A stretch of DNA of 64,000 bases from Bin87 sp963665395 (GCA_963665395.2 OY762251.1:3100001-3164000), one strand, 5' to 3'; numbered from the stretch's first letter, positions 34,227 through 43,077 are shown. The notes: generated from the sequence alone by a model not told the origin. Translations and numbers: made by a program.

Positions 34227-34436
34227 ATGCAAACCATAACCCGGAAATCGTTGAAACTGAAAGCGTGTCCCCGGTGCGGCGGCGACGTCTGCCGTATGCG
34301 CGACACCTTCGGAGTGTACCACCAGTGCGCCCAGTGCGGACGCGAAATCCGGCGCGTGGCGCCCAGCGCGACACCGGCCGCCACCATGGCCGTCACGCCG
34401 AATCCAACCCACGACCGCGAAAAGTTGGTTGTCTGA
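34227..34436 (+). CDS. Small zinc-ribbon protein, paralogue 1
   Basis: 69 residues from the ATG at 34227 (GAGGA upstream). KACPRCGGDVCRMRDTFGVY then HQCAQCGREIRR is a two-knuckle CxxC...CxxC zinc ribbon with a disordered Ala/Thr/Pro tail. A homologue with the same spacing lies 200 bases downstream. Likely a DNA- or protein-binding ribbon of unknown role. A strong hairpin follows the stop by about 30 bases. Confidence 0.65.
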   Translation: MQTITRKSLKLKACPRCGGDVCRMRDTFGVYHQCAQCGREIRRVAPSATPAATMAVTPNPTHDREKLVV

Positions 34437-34465
34437 CCAACAAACCGAGCACAAGGAACCGCAGG

Positions 34466-34497
34466 CAACGGCCTCGGACCTGGCTCCGAGGCCGTTG
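34466..34497 (+). terminator. Strong hairpin after zinc-ribbon gene 1
   Basis: CAACGGCCTCGGA and TCCGAGGCCGTTG form a perfect 13-bp stem around a 6-base loop, followed by AAATTTAAT. It resembles an intrinsic terminator with a weak T-tract. Confidence 0.6.
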
Positions 34498-34632
34498 AAA
34501 TTTAATCCCCTGGGAAAAACCGACCAGCGACGAAACCGCGATCCAAATCCACGGCAACCGTATCGAGATGATTAGCGACGCCCAATCGACGCGATGATTG
34601 AAACCATCACTTGCGGCAAAGGAGACCGGATC

Positions 34633-34869
34633 ATGGAAAGGATGGTAAACCGCGAACGGTCTGTGCTCGGCGCGCGGCGCCGGCAGATGCACCTGAGGGC
34701 TTGCCCGCACTGCGGCGGCGACGTGCGCCGGGTCAAGGATATTTACGGCGCGTATCTCCAGTGCATCCAGTGCAGCCGGGAGATTGCCGCCGGCCATCTG
34801 GCGGCTGTCATGGGCGTGGGCCCCGTCACCACCCCGGCGCCCCATTCGGAGGAATTGCTCGTTGCCTAA
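34633..34869 (+). CDS. Small zinc-ribbon protein, paralogue 2
   Basis: 78 residues from the ATG at 34633 (GGAGA upstream). RACPHCGGDVRRVKDIYGAY then LQCIQCSREIAAG matches the paralogue at 34227 in spacing and sequence. The N-terminal part is more basic (MERMVNRERSVLGARRR). The duplicate genes probably arose in tandem. An ATG at 34594 would add 13 residues. Confidence 0.65.
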   Translation: MERMVNRERSVLGARRRQMHLRACPHCGGDVRRVKDIYGAYLQCIQCSREIAAGHLAAVMGVGPVTTPAPHSEELLVA

Positions 34870-34967
34870 TCTCGCAGGATCCAAGCCTCTGATCGCGGGG
34901 TCCGACGCCAGGCGCCGGGCCCCGTACCGTTTCACCACCGTCATTCCGGCGAAAGAACGTCGCCTCG

Positions 34968-35103
34968 CTCACCCGTATCCACTTTCCGCAAACTGTCATT
35001 GCGAGCGCAGCGTGGCAATCTCGTTGCCGAAGGAGCCGTCGCGCCGCCAGCCAGATTGCCGCGTCGCTGCGCTCCTCGCAATGACAAAATGGATACGCGT
35101 GAG
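34968..35103. repeat. MITE family E, copy E1
   Basis: Ends CTCACCCGTATCCACTTT and AAAATGGATACGCGTGAG with a GTCATTGCGAGCG core. Flanks resemble each other only loosely. Confidence 0.65.
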
Positions 35104-35145
35104 CGTCACCCCGTACTTGATACGGGGCCGGAACCCAGTTCCCAG

Positions 35146-35625
35146 CTACCGGTAACGGCGCGGCATATTGTCGTTGCGATCCTTCACAAAGGCGGCGTAT
35201 TCCCGTATCGCCTCTTCCTGTTTCGCCGTTTGAATCGATCCGGGGCGCAACTGCCGGATATAGGCGATGGCTTCGTCAGCGTCCCAACCCGTGTTGACCA
35301 GATACGACGCCAGGATGGTGCCCGTCCGCCCGATACCGGCCGCGCACGTAATCACCGTGGGCCGTTCCCAGATCTCAACCTGCTGTTCCACGAAGTTCAC
35401 GATCCCGTCGATTTGCTCCAGCGTCGGCGCTTCGAAATCCGGCACCGGCTCATAAAGCTCTTCAAACCCCCAGGGCTCCCCTGAAATGGTCTGCTCCTCC
35501 ATCCGCACGATGGCCATAATGTCGTTCCGTTCAAAGTAGATCAGGTGCCGCCGCTCCGTGGGGCCCATCGCTCCCGCCAACGCTCCGGGTAAGATCCAAC
35601 TGAAATTGCGAAAACTGTCTTGCAT
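35146..35625 (-). CDS. Dual-specificity-type protein tyrosine phosphatase
   Basis: 159 residues. The catalytic P-loop is TCAAGIGRTGT with C94 and R100, matching CX5R. YEPVPDFEAPTLEQIDGIVN precedes it, with general-acid Asp candidates, and GWDADEAIAYIRQLRPGSIQ follows, typical of compact archaeal/bacterial DSPs. It likely dephosphorylates tyrosine or a small phosphorylated substrate in the cytosol. A MITE B copy lies between it and the divergent enoyl-CoA hydratase. Confidence 0.82.
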   Translation of the reverse strand: MQDSFRNFSWILPGALAGAMGPTERRHLIYFERNDIMAIVRMEEQTISGEPWGFEELYEPVPDFEAPTLEQIDGIVNFVEQQVEIWERPTVITCAAGIGRTGTILASYLVNTGWDADEAIAYIRQLRPGSIQTAKQEEAIREYAAFVKDRNDNMPRRYR

Positions 35626-35700
35626 GGAGAAGCTCCGATTGTTGGATAGTGGGTCTGGTATAGTATGTAGCCGTACCCGGCCGGTGGCGCCGTCAACGTG

Positions 35701-35833
35701 GGTAGCGTTGCGTTTTAGGTGGTTTGGTCTTTGTCATTGCGAGCGTAGCGTGGCAATCCCGTTGGCGTAGCAGCAGCTTTAGCCGCTCGGATACCCTGCT
35801 GGGAAACTGAACCACCTAAATTGCAACGCTACC
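35701..35833. repeat. MITE family B, copy B3
   Basis: 133 bp with ends GGTAGCGTTGCGTTT and AAATTGCAACGCTACC. It is flanked by CGTCAACGTG at 35691-35700 and 35834-35843. Confidence 0.88.
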
Positions 35834-35868
35834 CGTCAACGTGCAAACTATTTACCAATGGAGTGCGA

Positions 35869-36648
35869 ATGGAGTATAGCAACATTACTCTGTCTATGGG
35901 AGACCGCGTGGCGACGATCCGCCTCAACCGGCCGGATGCTCTCAACGCCTTGAATCCCCAATTGTTGTCAGAGTTCTCCGACGCCGTGGCCATGGCCGGC
36001 GCCGACGATTCCATCAAAGCGTTGGTCGTCAGGGGCGAGGGCCGCGGTTTCTGCGCCGGCGCCGATCTCCTGTATTTCGACCGGGTCTTTGACGATCTCT
36101 CACTCTTGCCCGACTACGTTCGCGACTTGAACGGCGCACTGTGCGCGTTGGAAGCCGCGCCCATCCCCACCATCGCGCTGGTGCATGGTTACGCTCTGGC
36201 TGGCGGCCTGGAGTTGATGATGGCTTGCGACATGGCCATCGTCGCCGAAGACGCCCGCATCGGCGACCAACACGCTAATTTCGGCCTGATACCCGGAGGC
36301 GGGTCAACCCAGAGGCTTCCCCGCCGCGTGGGCCTGCCCCGTGCCATGGAACTGCTGACCACCGGCCGCTGGCTGTCCGGCTCCGAAGCGGTGGATTGGG
36401 GGCTTGCGCTCCGCTCCGCTCCGGTAGAGGAGTTGGAGGAAGAACTGGAATCCCTGCTCCACGGCGTCCGAAACAAAAGCCGGGTGGGATTGGGCCTGAT
36501 GAAATCCCTGGCCCTCAGCAGCCAGGACTTGCCTTTGCGAGACGGCATTGCCCTGGAAGGCGCCACCTTCACCCACCTTTTCGCCACGTCTCCACATCCC
36601 CGGGCCGGTATCACCGCTTTCAAAGAAAAGCGCCAACCCGAGTTCTGA
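35869..36648 (+). CDS. Enoyl-CoA hydratase/isomerase family protein
   Basis: 259 residues from the ATG at 35869, with GGAG 5 bases upstream. ATIRLNRPDALNALNPQLL is the crotonase start; RGEGRGFCAGADL forms the first oxyanion-hole segment, GYALAGGLELMMACDMAI the second, and FGLIPGGGSTQRLPR follows, where a catalytic glutamate commonly sits in true hydratases. Here the position reads P-G-G-G, so an isomerase, dehalogenase-like or hydratase role remains open. It is a lone gene behind a MITE. Confidence 0.85.
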   Translation: MEYSNITLSMGDRVATIRLNRPDALNALNPQLLSEFSDAVAMAGADDSIKALVVRGEGRGFCAGADLLYFDRVFDDLSLLPDYVRDLNGALCALEAAPIPTIALVHGYALAGGLELMMACDMAIVAEDARIGDQHANFGLIPGGGSTQRLPRRVGLPRAMELLTTGRWLSGSEAVDWGLALRSAPVEELEEELESLLHGVRNKSRVGLGLMKSLALSSQDLPLRDGIALEGATFTHLFATSPHPRAGITAFKEKRQPEF

Positions 36649-36716
36649 AACGCTTTCCATAAATCATAACGTCATTCCGGCTCGCTTTTCCCCGTCATTC
36701 CACCTCGGCTTTCCCC

Positions 36717-36743
36717 GTCATTCCGGCGAAAGCCGGAATCCAG
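36717..36743. repeat. Intergenic dyad GTCATTCCGG-GGAATCCAG
   Basis: Copy of the TTCCGGCGAAAGCCGGAA hairpin repeat; two degenerate half-copies lie just upstream at 36671-36712. Confidence 0.65.
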
Positions 36744-36760
36744 AACACAGGACAATCGGT

Positions 36761-37639
36761 TTGAAAATTAAGAACATCATATCCCATCGACGTACCATCT
36801 CCTTCGAGTTCTTCCCGCCCCGGGAAGCCGACGGAGTCCCCGGCGTAATTGACGTGGTGAACCGCCTTCGCCCCTACGCTCCCGATTTCGTCTCCGTAAC
36901 CTACGGAGCCGGCGGCGGCACGCGAGCCTTCACCGAAGAGATCACCATGCGATTGCGCCGCGAGACCGATCTGGTCGTCATGGCCCACCTGACTTGCGTG
37001 GCTCAAAGCCGTTCCGACGTGCATCAGGTGCTGGAAAGGCTGGACGCCGCCGGCATCGAAAACGTTATCGCCCTGCGCGGCGACCGGCCCCAGGACAGCG
37101 ACGCGACCGCCCCCGGCGGCGACGAATTCGCCCACGCCACCGACTTGATCCAACATATCCGCAGCAACTTCGACTTCGGCATCGCCGGAGCTTGTTACCC
37201 GGAAGGCCACACCGAGTCCGCAAGCCTGGACTCCGACATCGCCTACGCGCGAATGAAGCAGGACCTGGGCGCCGAGTTCCTCATTACCCAGCTGTTCTAC
37301 GACAACGCCTATTTTTACGATTTCGTTGAGCGCGCCCACGCCGCCGGCATCACCGTGCCCATCATCCCCGGCGTGCTGCCCATTCTCAGTACCCCCCAAA
37401 TCCGCCGCTTCACCTCCCTGTGCGGCGCGACGATACCCCCCGAGTTGGACGCCCGGCTTGAGCAGCACGCCGACGACAACCGCGCCGTTCGGGAAATCGG
37501 CATCGAATACGCCACCATGCAGGCGGAAGACCTATGGGCCAACGGCGTTCCCGGCATCCACTTCTACGTCCTGAACCGCACCTACTCCGTCTCCCACATC
37601 CTCCGCAACTTGAACATCGCAGGACACGCCGGCAGCTAA
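36761..37639 (+). CDS. metF: 5,10-methylenetetrahydrofolate reductase
   Basis: 292 residues from a TTG at 36761 (AGGA upstream). It reduces methylene-THF to methyl-THF for methionine synthesis. ISFEFFPPREADGV (catalytic Glu in the family's FEFFPP), FVSVTYGAGGGTRAFTEE, MAHLTCVAQSRSDV, ENVIALRGDRP, GAEFLITQLFYDNAYFYDFV and VPIIPGVLPI are all present. The upstream in-frame extension to 36548 overlaps the preceding gene and a repeat and is rejected. Confidence 0.93.
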   Translation: MKIKNIISHRRTISFEFFPPREADGVPGVIDVVNRLRPYAPDFVSVTYGAGGGTRAFTEEITMRLRRETDLVVMAHLTCVAQSRSDVHQVLERLDAAGIENVIALRGDRPQDSDATAPGGDEFAHATDLIQHIRSNFDFGIAGACYPEGHTESASLDSDIAYARMKQDLGAEFLITQLFYDNAYFYDFVERAHAAGITVPIIPGVLPILSTPQIRRFTSLCGATIPPELDARLEQHADDNRAVREIGIEYATMQAEDLWANGVPGIHFYVLNRTYSVSHILRNLNIAGHAGS

Positions 37640-37694
37640 GTTCCGCCGCTCTACCCTCATTCCCACGCCATCCCCCTCATTCCCACGCCACCCC

Positions 37695-37731
37695 GTCATT
37701 CCGGCGAAAGTCGCAGATGCGCCTTTGGCGT
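37695..37731. repeat. Half GTCATTCCGG dyad with TCGCAGATGCGCC insert
   Basis: GTCATTCCGGCGAAAG is followed by TCGCAGATGCGCCTTTGGCG, the same insert that is expanded at 46512-46599. Confidence 0.6.
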
Positions 37732-37751
37732 GAACGCAATCCTCTCCATCC

Positions 37752-37878
37752 CTGGCGCGTACCCACTTTGTCATTGCGAGGAGCGAAGCGACGTGGCAAT
37801 CTCGTTACCGGAGCGGCGACTGTTCCCCTAATGGGATTGCCGCGCTGCGCTCGCAATGACAAAGTGGGTATGCGTGAG
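37752..37878. repeat. MITE family E, copy E2
   Basis: 127 bp, ends CTGGCGCGTACCCACTTTG and CAAAGTGGGTATGCGTGAG. It is flanked by TCTCCATCC at 37743-37751 and 37879-37887. Confidence 0.85.
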
Positions 37879-37911
37879 TCTCCATCCTGTCCATCCATGT
37901 AAAAGTTTCTA

Positions 37912-38346
37912 ATGCTCACCACCGGGGTTGACTTCATTGAGATTGACCGGGTGGCCGGCGTGCTGGACCGCTACGGAGACCGTTTCCTCCGCCGCGTGTT
38001 CACTCCCGGGGAAATCGCCTACTGCCGCGGGCGTGCGCCCAACCTGGCGGCCCGTTTCGCGGCCAAAGAAGCCGTAATGAAATCCCTGGGCACCGGCTTT
38101 CGGGGCGTCGGTTGGCGCGACATTGAAGTCGTCCGCGCCCCCAGCGGCGCTCCCAGCCCACGATTGCACGGACGCGCCATGCGTCGCGCCAAGCGTTTGG
38201 GCGTCACCGAAATCGCCATCAGCCTGTCCCACTCCCGCGGTTTCGCCATGGTTGTGGCGGTGGCTACCCGACCCGACACCTCGGAATCTCAGGAAGCCAT
38301 GGCGGCTACCCTGTGGGGTGATGCCGTCGCGCCCCGCGCCGGTTAG
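37912..38346 (+). CDS. acpS: Holo-[acyl-carrier-protein] synthase
   Basis: 144 residues. It transfers phosphopantetheine from CoA to ACP. TGVDFIEIDRVAGVLDRYGD carries the first metal Asp; RRVFTPGEIAYC, LAARFAAKEAVMKSLGTGF (second metal Glu and catalytic Lys) and ISLSHSRGFAMVVA complete the family set. It lies 7 bases ahead of the NAD(P)H-hydrate repair gene, a common pairing. The C-terminus extends about 15 residues beyond the usual end. Confidence 0.92.
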   Translation: MLTTGVDFIEIDRVAGVLDRYGDRFLRRVFTPGEIAYCRGRAPNLAARFAAKEAVMKSLGTGFRGVGWRDIEVVRAPSGAPSPRLHGRAMRRAKRLGVTEIAISLSHSRGFAMVVAVATRPDTSESQEAMAATLWGDAVAPRAG

Positions 38347-38353
38347 GTTGCCG

Positions 38354-40039
38354 ATGACCATGTACGTCGTAACCGTAGCCGAGATGCAGGCGTTGGAAGC
38401 CGCATCGGAGGCCGCCGGCGTCAGCACGGATACGTTGATGGAGAACGCCGGCCTGGCTTGCGCCCGCCGCATCCGCGAGCGCATGGGCGGAGCGGCCGGC
38501 CGGCGGGTGGTAGTTCTCATCGGCCCCGGCAACAACGGCGCCGACGGCTTGGTAATCGCCCGGCATCTGCGCCGCTGGGGCGCCGAAGTGTGCTGCTACG
38601 TCGTCAGAGGCCGGCCGCCCGTTGACCCCAAAATGGCCGACGCTCAAGCCGGCGACGTCACTCTGCAAGATGCGGCCGATGACGCCGGGCTGCAAACGCT
38701 GAACCGGATGTTGGGCCGTTGCGACGCGGTGGTTGACGCCATTCTGGGAGCCGGCCGTTATCGCCCGCTGGAAGGCCCGGTTGCGGACACCGCCGCGGCA
38801 GTCAACCACGCCAGGCTGGCCCGCCCGGCCCTGCCCGTGATCGCCGTGGACCTGCCCACCGGCGTCAACCCGGACACCGGCGAGACCGACGGGAGCGCCA
38901 TTCGTGCCGACGAGACGCTGGCGCTGTGCTTCCCCAAGTACGGCATCGCCAACTTTCCCGGCGCGGAATACGCCGGCCGCATCAGCGTCCTGGACATCGG
39001 ACTTCCCTCGTCCGTGGCCGCCAACGCGGAGTTGTCCACCGAATGGATGACGGAGCGGTCAGCCCGAACCCTCCTGCCGTCCCGTCCTCTCAACTCCCAC
39101 AAAGGCGCCTTCGGCCACCTGCTGATAGTAGCCGGCTCCCGCAATTTCGTCGGAGCGGCAGCTCTGGCGGCCCAGGGCGCGCATCGAACCGGCGCCGGAT
39201 TGGTAACGCTGGCGACACCGGAATCGGTGTATCCCATCGCAGCATCCAAGCTCACCGAAACCATCCACTTGCCCTTGCCAGAGGACGCCGACGGGCGCAT
39301 TGCCACTGCGGCGGCTGATGTCATCCTGGAGCGCATCGGCGGCTATTCAGCGTTGGCCATCGGGTGCGGCCTGGGTTGGTCCAACGGGACAGCGGCTTTC
39401 GTAGAACGCTTGCTCCTTGCTCTTCATTCCTCATCTCCATCCCATCATTCCCCATCTCCATCCCGTCATTCCCCATCTCCATCCCGTCATTCCCCATCTC
39501 CATCCCGTCATTCCCCATCTCCATCCCGTCATTCCCGCGAAAGCGGGAATCCAGGCGTGCCGACAGTTATCGACGCCGACGGCCTGAACAATCTCTCCCA
39601 ATGCGCCGATTGGCCCGCAGCCTTGCAAATGCCTAATGTCCTGACCCCCCATCCCGGCGAAATGGCGACCCTCACCGGCCAATCGACTGCACAAGTACAA
39701 GCAAACCGCCTCGACAACGCTGCCCATTGGTCGGCAATATGGCAGAAAACCATCCTGCTGAAAGGCGCCCACAGCATCGTCGCCTCGCCCGACGGCCGGC
39801 GTTGCGTGCTGCCCTTCGCCAACCCGGCATTAGCCGCCGGCGGCACCGGCGACGTCCTCACCGGCATCATCGCCGGCCTGCTGGCCCAAGGCGTCGCCCC
39901 CTACGAAGCGGCGGCTCTAGGCGGCTTTCTCCACGGCACTGCGGCGGAGCAGGCGCGCCAACAGCGCGGCGATGCCGGCGTAGTCGCCAGCGACCTGCTG
40001 GAACTTCTCCCGCCGATTATGGCAAACCTTCGGCGATAG
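38354..40039 (+). CDS. nnr: Bifunctional NAD(P)H-hydrate epimerase/dehydratase with repeat insertion
   Basis: 561 residues. The N-terminal epimerase (to about 220) has GPGNNGADGLVIARHL and VDLPTGVNPDTGE. The C-terminal ADP-dependent dehydratase has NSHKGAFGHLLIVAGSRNFV, IGCGLGW, TVIDADGLNNL, LTPHPGEMATLTG, LLKGAHSIVASPDGR and NPALAAGGTGDVLTGIIAGL. Together they repair damaged NAD(P)HX. At residues about 358-402 a foreign stretch of SPSRHSP repeats ending RHSRESGNPG is encoded by tandem repeats and an intergenic dyad that invaded in frame, at a loop just before the VIDADGLN strand. It is probably tolerated, as the frame remains open. Confidence 0.9.
   Translation: MTMYVVTVAEMQALEAASEAAGVSTDTLMENAGLACARRIRERMGGAAGRRVVVLIGPGNNGADGLVIARHLRRWGAEVCCYVVRGRPPVDPKMADAQAGDVTLQDAADDAGLQTLNRMLGRCDAVVDAILGAGRYRPLEGPVADTAAAVNHARLARPALPVIAVDLPTGVNPDTGETDGSAIRADETLALCFPKYGIANFPGAEYAGRISVLDIGLPSSVAANAELSTEWMTERSARTLLPSRPLNSHKGAFGHLLIVAGSRNFVGAAALAAQGAHRTGAGLVTLATPESVYPIAASKLTETIHLPLPEDADGRIATAAADVILERIGGYSALAIGCGLGWSNGTAAFVERLLLALHSSSPSHHSPSPSRHSPSPSRHSPSPSRHSPSPSRHSRESGNPGVPTVIDADGLNNLSQCADWPAALQMPNVLTPHPGEMATLTGQSTAQVQANRLDNAAHWSAIWQKTILLKGAHSIVASPDGRRCVLPFANPALAAGGTGDVLTGIIAGLLAQGVAPYEAAALGGFLHGTAAEQARQQRGDAGVVASDLLELLPPIMANLRR
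39425..39556. repeat. In-frame 21-bp tandem array plus GTCATTCCCGCG dyad inside nnr
   Basis: Five units of 21 bp (CATTCCCCATCTCCATCCCG plus T; first unit variant) run 39425-39529. The hairpin CATTCCCGCGAAAGCGGG ending AATCCAGG follows to about 39555. The period is a multiple of three. Confidence 0.85.
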
Positions 40040-40047
40040 GTGCGGAA

Positions 40048-40473
40048 ATGCTTGATCTGACTCCCGAACAAACTGCCCGCTTATCCAATGCTCCCGTAGG
40101 CCATCTGGCCACCGCCGACGCCTCCGGGAGCCCCCATGTCATCCCCGTTTGTTTCGCCTACGACGGCGAGTACATCTTTTCCATTCTGGACGCCAAACCA
40201 AAACGCGGCAGCCTGACCGGTCTTCGTCGCGTCCGCAACATCCTCGAAAACCCGCAAGTTTCGCTGGTAATCGACCATTATGACGAGGACTGGTCCCGGC
40301 TCTGGTATCTGCTGGTCCATGGCCGCGCCGAGCTGATTGAAGACGGCGCGGTAACTGCCGATGCAATTGCGCTGCTCCGCTCGAAGTATCCGCAGTACCG
40401 ACGGATGGCAGTTGACGGCAATCCTGTCATCAGGATCACCCCGGAGCGTGCGACCGGCTGGGCTGGCAGCTGA
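40048..40473 (+). CDS. PPOX-class (pyridoxamine 5'-phosphate oxidase-like) protein
   Basis: 141 residues. The split-barrel pattern begins LTPEQTARLSNAPVGHLATA, then SGSPHVIPVCFAYDG, YIFSILDAKPKRG and VRNILENPQVSLVIDHYDED. This matches the F420- or FMN-dependent TIGR03668-like PPOX group, found in F420-using lineages. It probably reduces a small substrate with a deazaflavin or flavin. It starts 9 bases after nnr, so it may be in the acpS-nnr unit. Confidence 0.78.
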   Translation: MLDLTPEQTARLSNAPVGHLATADASGSPHVIPVCFAYDGEYIFSILDAKPKRGSLTGLRRVRNILENPQVSLVIDHYDEDWSRLWYLLVHGRAELIEDGAVTADAIALLRSKYPQYRRMAVDGNPVIRITPERATGWAGS

Positions 40474-40562
40474 ACCCGTGCTGTCGTCTCCTTGACCATG
40501 CCGACGGCGCCGCCTAGAATGCCCGCATTCGCCTCCCCGACAGGCGCCGCACGCAGGTTCCT

Positions 40563-41276
40563 ATGACGCAAATCGTATTCATTCATGGCCCCGGCGCCGG
40601 CGGTTGCGCCGATTCCTATGTTCATCAGCTGTCCCACTACCCCGGTAGCCTGGCGCCCCACCTGCCCGGACATCTTGACGGTTCCCCATGCAGCAGCGTC
40701 GAACGCTACGCCGACTGGCTGCGGGGTTGGCTCCACGCCCAGGGACACGACCACGACCTGATCCTCAGCGGGTTCACCCTGGGCGCCTGCATCGCCCTCC
40801 AATACGCCCTGGACTACCCGGACGAGGTCAAGGGCCTGGCGTTAATGACCATCGCCATGCGCCCCAAGCAGCGCCGCCCCGGCGATTTGCAGTTCCGGCT
40901 GGACGCCGCCGAGAACGCCGAAACCTACAAGAAATGGCTGGGCGCTATGGACCATGCCATGCACTTCATCGCGACGGAACTACGCGCCGAACTGCTGCAA
41001 CGTCACCGGCAGGTCGGGCCAATCGCCCAATACCGCGACCTGGTGGCCATTGACCGCTTCGACGTGCGCGACCGCATTCACGCCCTGAAAGCGCCGCTGC
41101 TGCTGATTCAAGGTGTGGACGACCCGCTGGCTACCGGGGACTACGAGGAAGAAATCCACCGCGCCGTCCCCGGCTCCAGGCTCATCAAGATGAAAGACGC
41201 CGGCCACTTCCCCATGGTCGAAAAGCCGGCGGAAGTGAACGCCGCCATCGACGCTTTCCTCGCACAACTACCTTGA
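40563..41276 (+). CDS. Alpha/beta hydrolase with Thr at nucleophile position
   Basis: 237 residues. VFIHGPGAGG gives the oxyanion-hole loop. The nucleophile elbow reads SGFTLGACIALQYA, so the usual GxSxG serine is Thr72. LLIQGVDDPLATGD carries the Asp and MKDAGHFPMVEKP the His. Such a Thr could lower or change activity; a few family members do use other nucleophiles. No signal peptide. The gene stands between the PPOX protein and a TPP enzyme, and the substrate is unknown. Confidence 0.75.
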   Translation: MTQIVFIHGPGAGGCADSYVHQLSHYPGSLAPHLPGHLDGSPCSSVERYADWLRGWLHAQGHDHDLILSGFTLGACIALQYALDYPDEVKGLALMTIAMRPKQRRPGDLQFRLDAAENAETYKKWLGAMDHAMHFIATELRAELLQRHRQVGPIAQYRDLVAIDRFDVRDRIHALKAPLLLIQGVDDPLATGDYEEEIHRAVPGSRLIKMKDAGHFPMVEKPAEVNAAIDAFLAQLP

Positions 41277-41362
41277 TGGGAGAGGGTCAGGGTGAGGGTG
41301 AGCGTTCCCACCAGCCTAATCCTGTACACCCATACCAAACTCGAACTTGGAGGAATCTCACC

Positions 41363-43009
41363 GTGGACGGAGTCACCGCAGTAGCCAACGTATTGAAAAT
41401 GGAAGGCGTCGATTGGATCGCCGTCATGCCTTCCAACCCGCTGATTGAGGCGGCGGCCATCGCCGGGATCCGTCCCGTCGTCTGCCGCCAGGAACGTACC
41501 GGCGTCCATATGGCCGACGGTTTTTCCCGCGTCAGCAACGGCAACAAAATCGGCATCTTCCTGGCCCAGAACGGCCCCGGCGCCGAAAATTCCTTCGGCG
41601 GTGTCGCCCAGGCTTACGCCGACTCCGTGCCCATCCTGGTCCTTCCCGCCGGCGTTGCCCGCAACCGCCTGGGCGTCGAACCCAACTTCCATCCCGTACA
41701 GGCCTACGCGCCCATCACCAAGTGGGCCGCCCACGTCAACTTCGCCGACCGGGTTCCCGAGCTCTTCCGTCAGGCTTTCACCAAGCTGCGCTCCGGCAAA
41801 CCCGGCCCCGTCCTGCTGGAAATCCCCTCCGACCTGGTGTCCGACCAGATCAGCGAGGAGGACTTCGATTACATCCCGCCGGCAAAAATGCGCGTCGCCG
41901 CCGACCCGGCCGCCGTCACCCGGGGCGTCCGCGCTCTGATCTCGGCCCAGCGTCCGGTGATCCATGCCGGTCAGGGCATCATGTACGCCGAGGCCACCGA
42001 CGAACTCCTGGAACTGGCCGAATTCCTCCAGATCCCCGTGATGACCACCCTGGAAGGCAAGAGCGCGTTCCCGGAAAATCATCCCCTGTCCCTCGGCGTG
42101 GGCGGTTCCAGTCAGACCGGACCCGTGCATCGGTTCCTCACCAACGCCGATGTGGTTTTCGGCGTCGGCGTCAGCTTCACCAAGAGCGGTTTCACCGTGC
42201 CCATCCCGGCCGGCAAGACCCTCATCCACCTGACCAACGGCGACGGCGACGTCAACAAGGACTACCGCACCGATTACCCCATCCTCGGCGACGCCAAGCT
42301 GGCCCTGCGCCAATTCATCGACGAGCTCAAGGCCCAGGGCGTCCAACAGCGCGCCCCCAACCAGGCGCTGGCCGACGAAATCACCGCCAGCCGGGATGCC
42401 TGGATGGCCGAGTGGCTGCCCCGCCTCACCAGCGACGAGGTTCCCCTCAACCCCTATCGCGTCGTCTGGGACATCATGCACACCGTCGATCTCGACAACA
42501 CCATCGTCACCCACGAATCCGGCAGCCCCCGCGAGCAGGTCTCGCCCTTCTGGGAAGCCCGCGCCCCCCGCAGCTTCATCGGCTGGGGCAAGTCCACCCA
42601 GCTCGGCTACAGCCTCGGCCTCGCCATGGGCGCGAAAATGGCCGCGCCGGAAAAAATGGTCATCAACTTCATGGGCGACGCCGCCTTCGGCATGGTCGGC
42701 CTCGACGTGGAAACCGCCGTCCGCGCCAACATCCCCATCACCACGGTGGTGATGAACAACTCCACCATGGCCATCTACCCCGACAGTCGTATCCCCACCG
42801 CCGTAGAACGCTACGGCCTCAAAGACCTCACCGGCGATTTCTACCAGGTCGCCGTCGCCCTGGGCGCCTACGCCGAACAGATCCACACCCCCGACGAAAT
42901 CAAGCCGGCCATGCAGCGCGCCATGGACGCCAACGCCAACGGCCGCCCCGCTCTGCTGGAGTTCATCACCAAAGAAGAAGGCACCTTCTCCAAGTTCCGC
43001 TTTGACTGA
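41363..43009 (+). CDS. Thiamine pyrophosphate-dependent enzyme, acetolactate synthase-like
   Basis: 548 residues, GTG start with GGAGGA 8 bases upstream. The catalytic Glu is in CRQERTGVHMADGFSR; the central domain and PIPAGKTLIHLTNGDGDVNK follow; the C-terminal TPP motif is MGDAAFGMVGLDVETAVRAN with PITTVVMNNSTMAIY supplying the NN. It is the acetolactate synthase/sulfopyruvate decarboxylase/oxalyl-CoA decarboxylase superfamily. The substrate is not identifiable; no small regulatory subunit is adjacent, which argues against IlvB. It appears complete. Confidence 0.85.
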   Translation: MDGVTAVANVLKMEGVDWIAVMPSNPLIEAAAIAGIRPVVCRQERTGVHMADGFSRVSNGNKIGIFLAQNGPGAENSFGGVAQAYADSVPILVLPAGVARNRLGVEPNFHPVQAYAPITKWAAHVNFADRVPELFRQAFTKLRSGKPGPVLLEIPSDLVSDQISEEDFDYIPPAKMRVAADPAAVTRGVRALISAQRPVIHAGQGIMYAEATDELLELAEFLQIPVMTTLEGKSAFPENHPLSLGVGGSSQTGPVHRFLTNADVVFGVGVSFTKSGFTVPIPAGKTLIHLTNGDGDVNKDYRTDYPILGDAKLALRQFIDELKAQGVQQRAPNQALADEITASRDAWMAEWLPRLTSDEVPLNPYRVVWDIMHTVDLDNTIVTHESGSPREQVSPFWEARAPRSFIGWGKSTQLGYSLGLAMGAKMAAPEKMVINFMGDAAFGMVGLDVETAVRANIPITTVVMNNSTMAIYPDSRIPTAVERYGLKDLTGDFYQVAVALGAYAEQIHTPDEIKPAMQRAMDANANGRPALLEFITKEEGTFSKFRFD

Positions 43010-43077
43010 TAGCCTGTCATTGCGCCCCCGCACTTGATGCGGGGGCGGCAATCTCGTCAGAGCAGCGGCCAATCTTC

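Noticed and set aside
39425..39530. Possible CRISPR or minisatellite outside a gene
   Set aside because: The 21-bp units are contiguous and in frame within nnr; no spacers.
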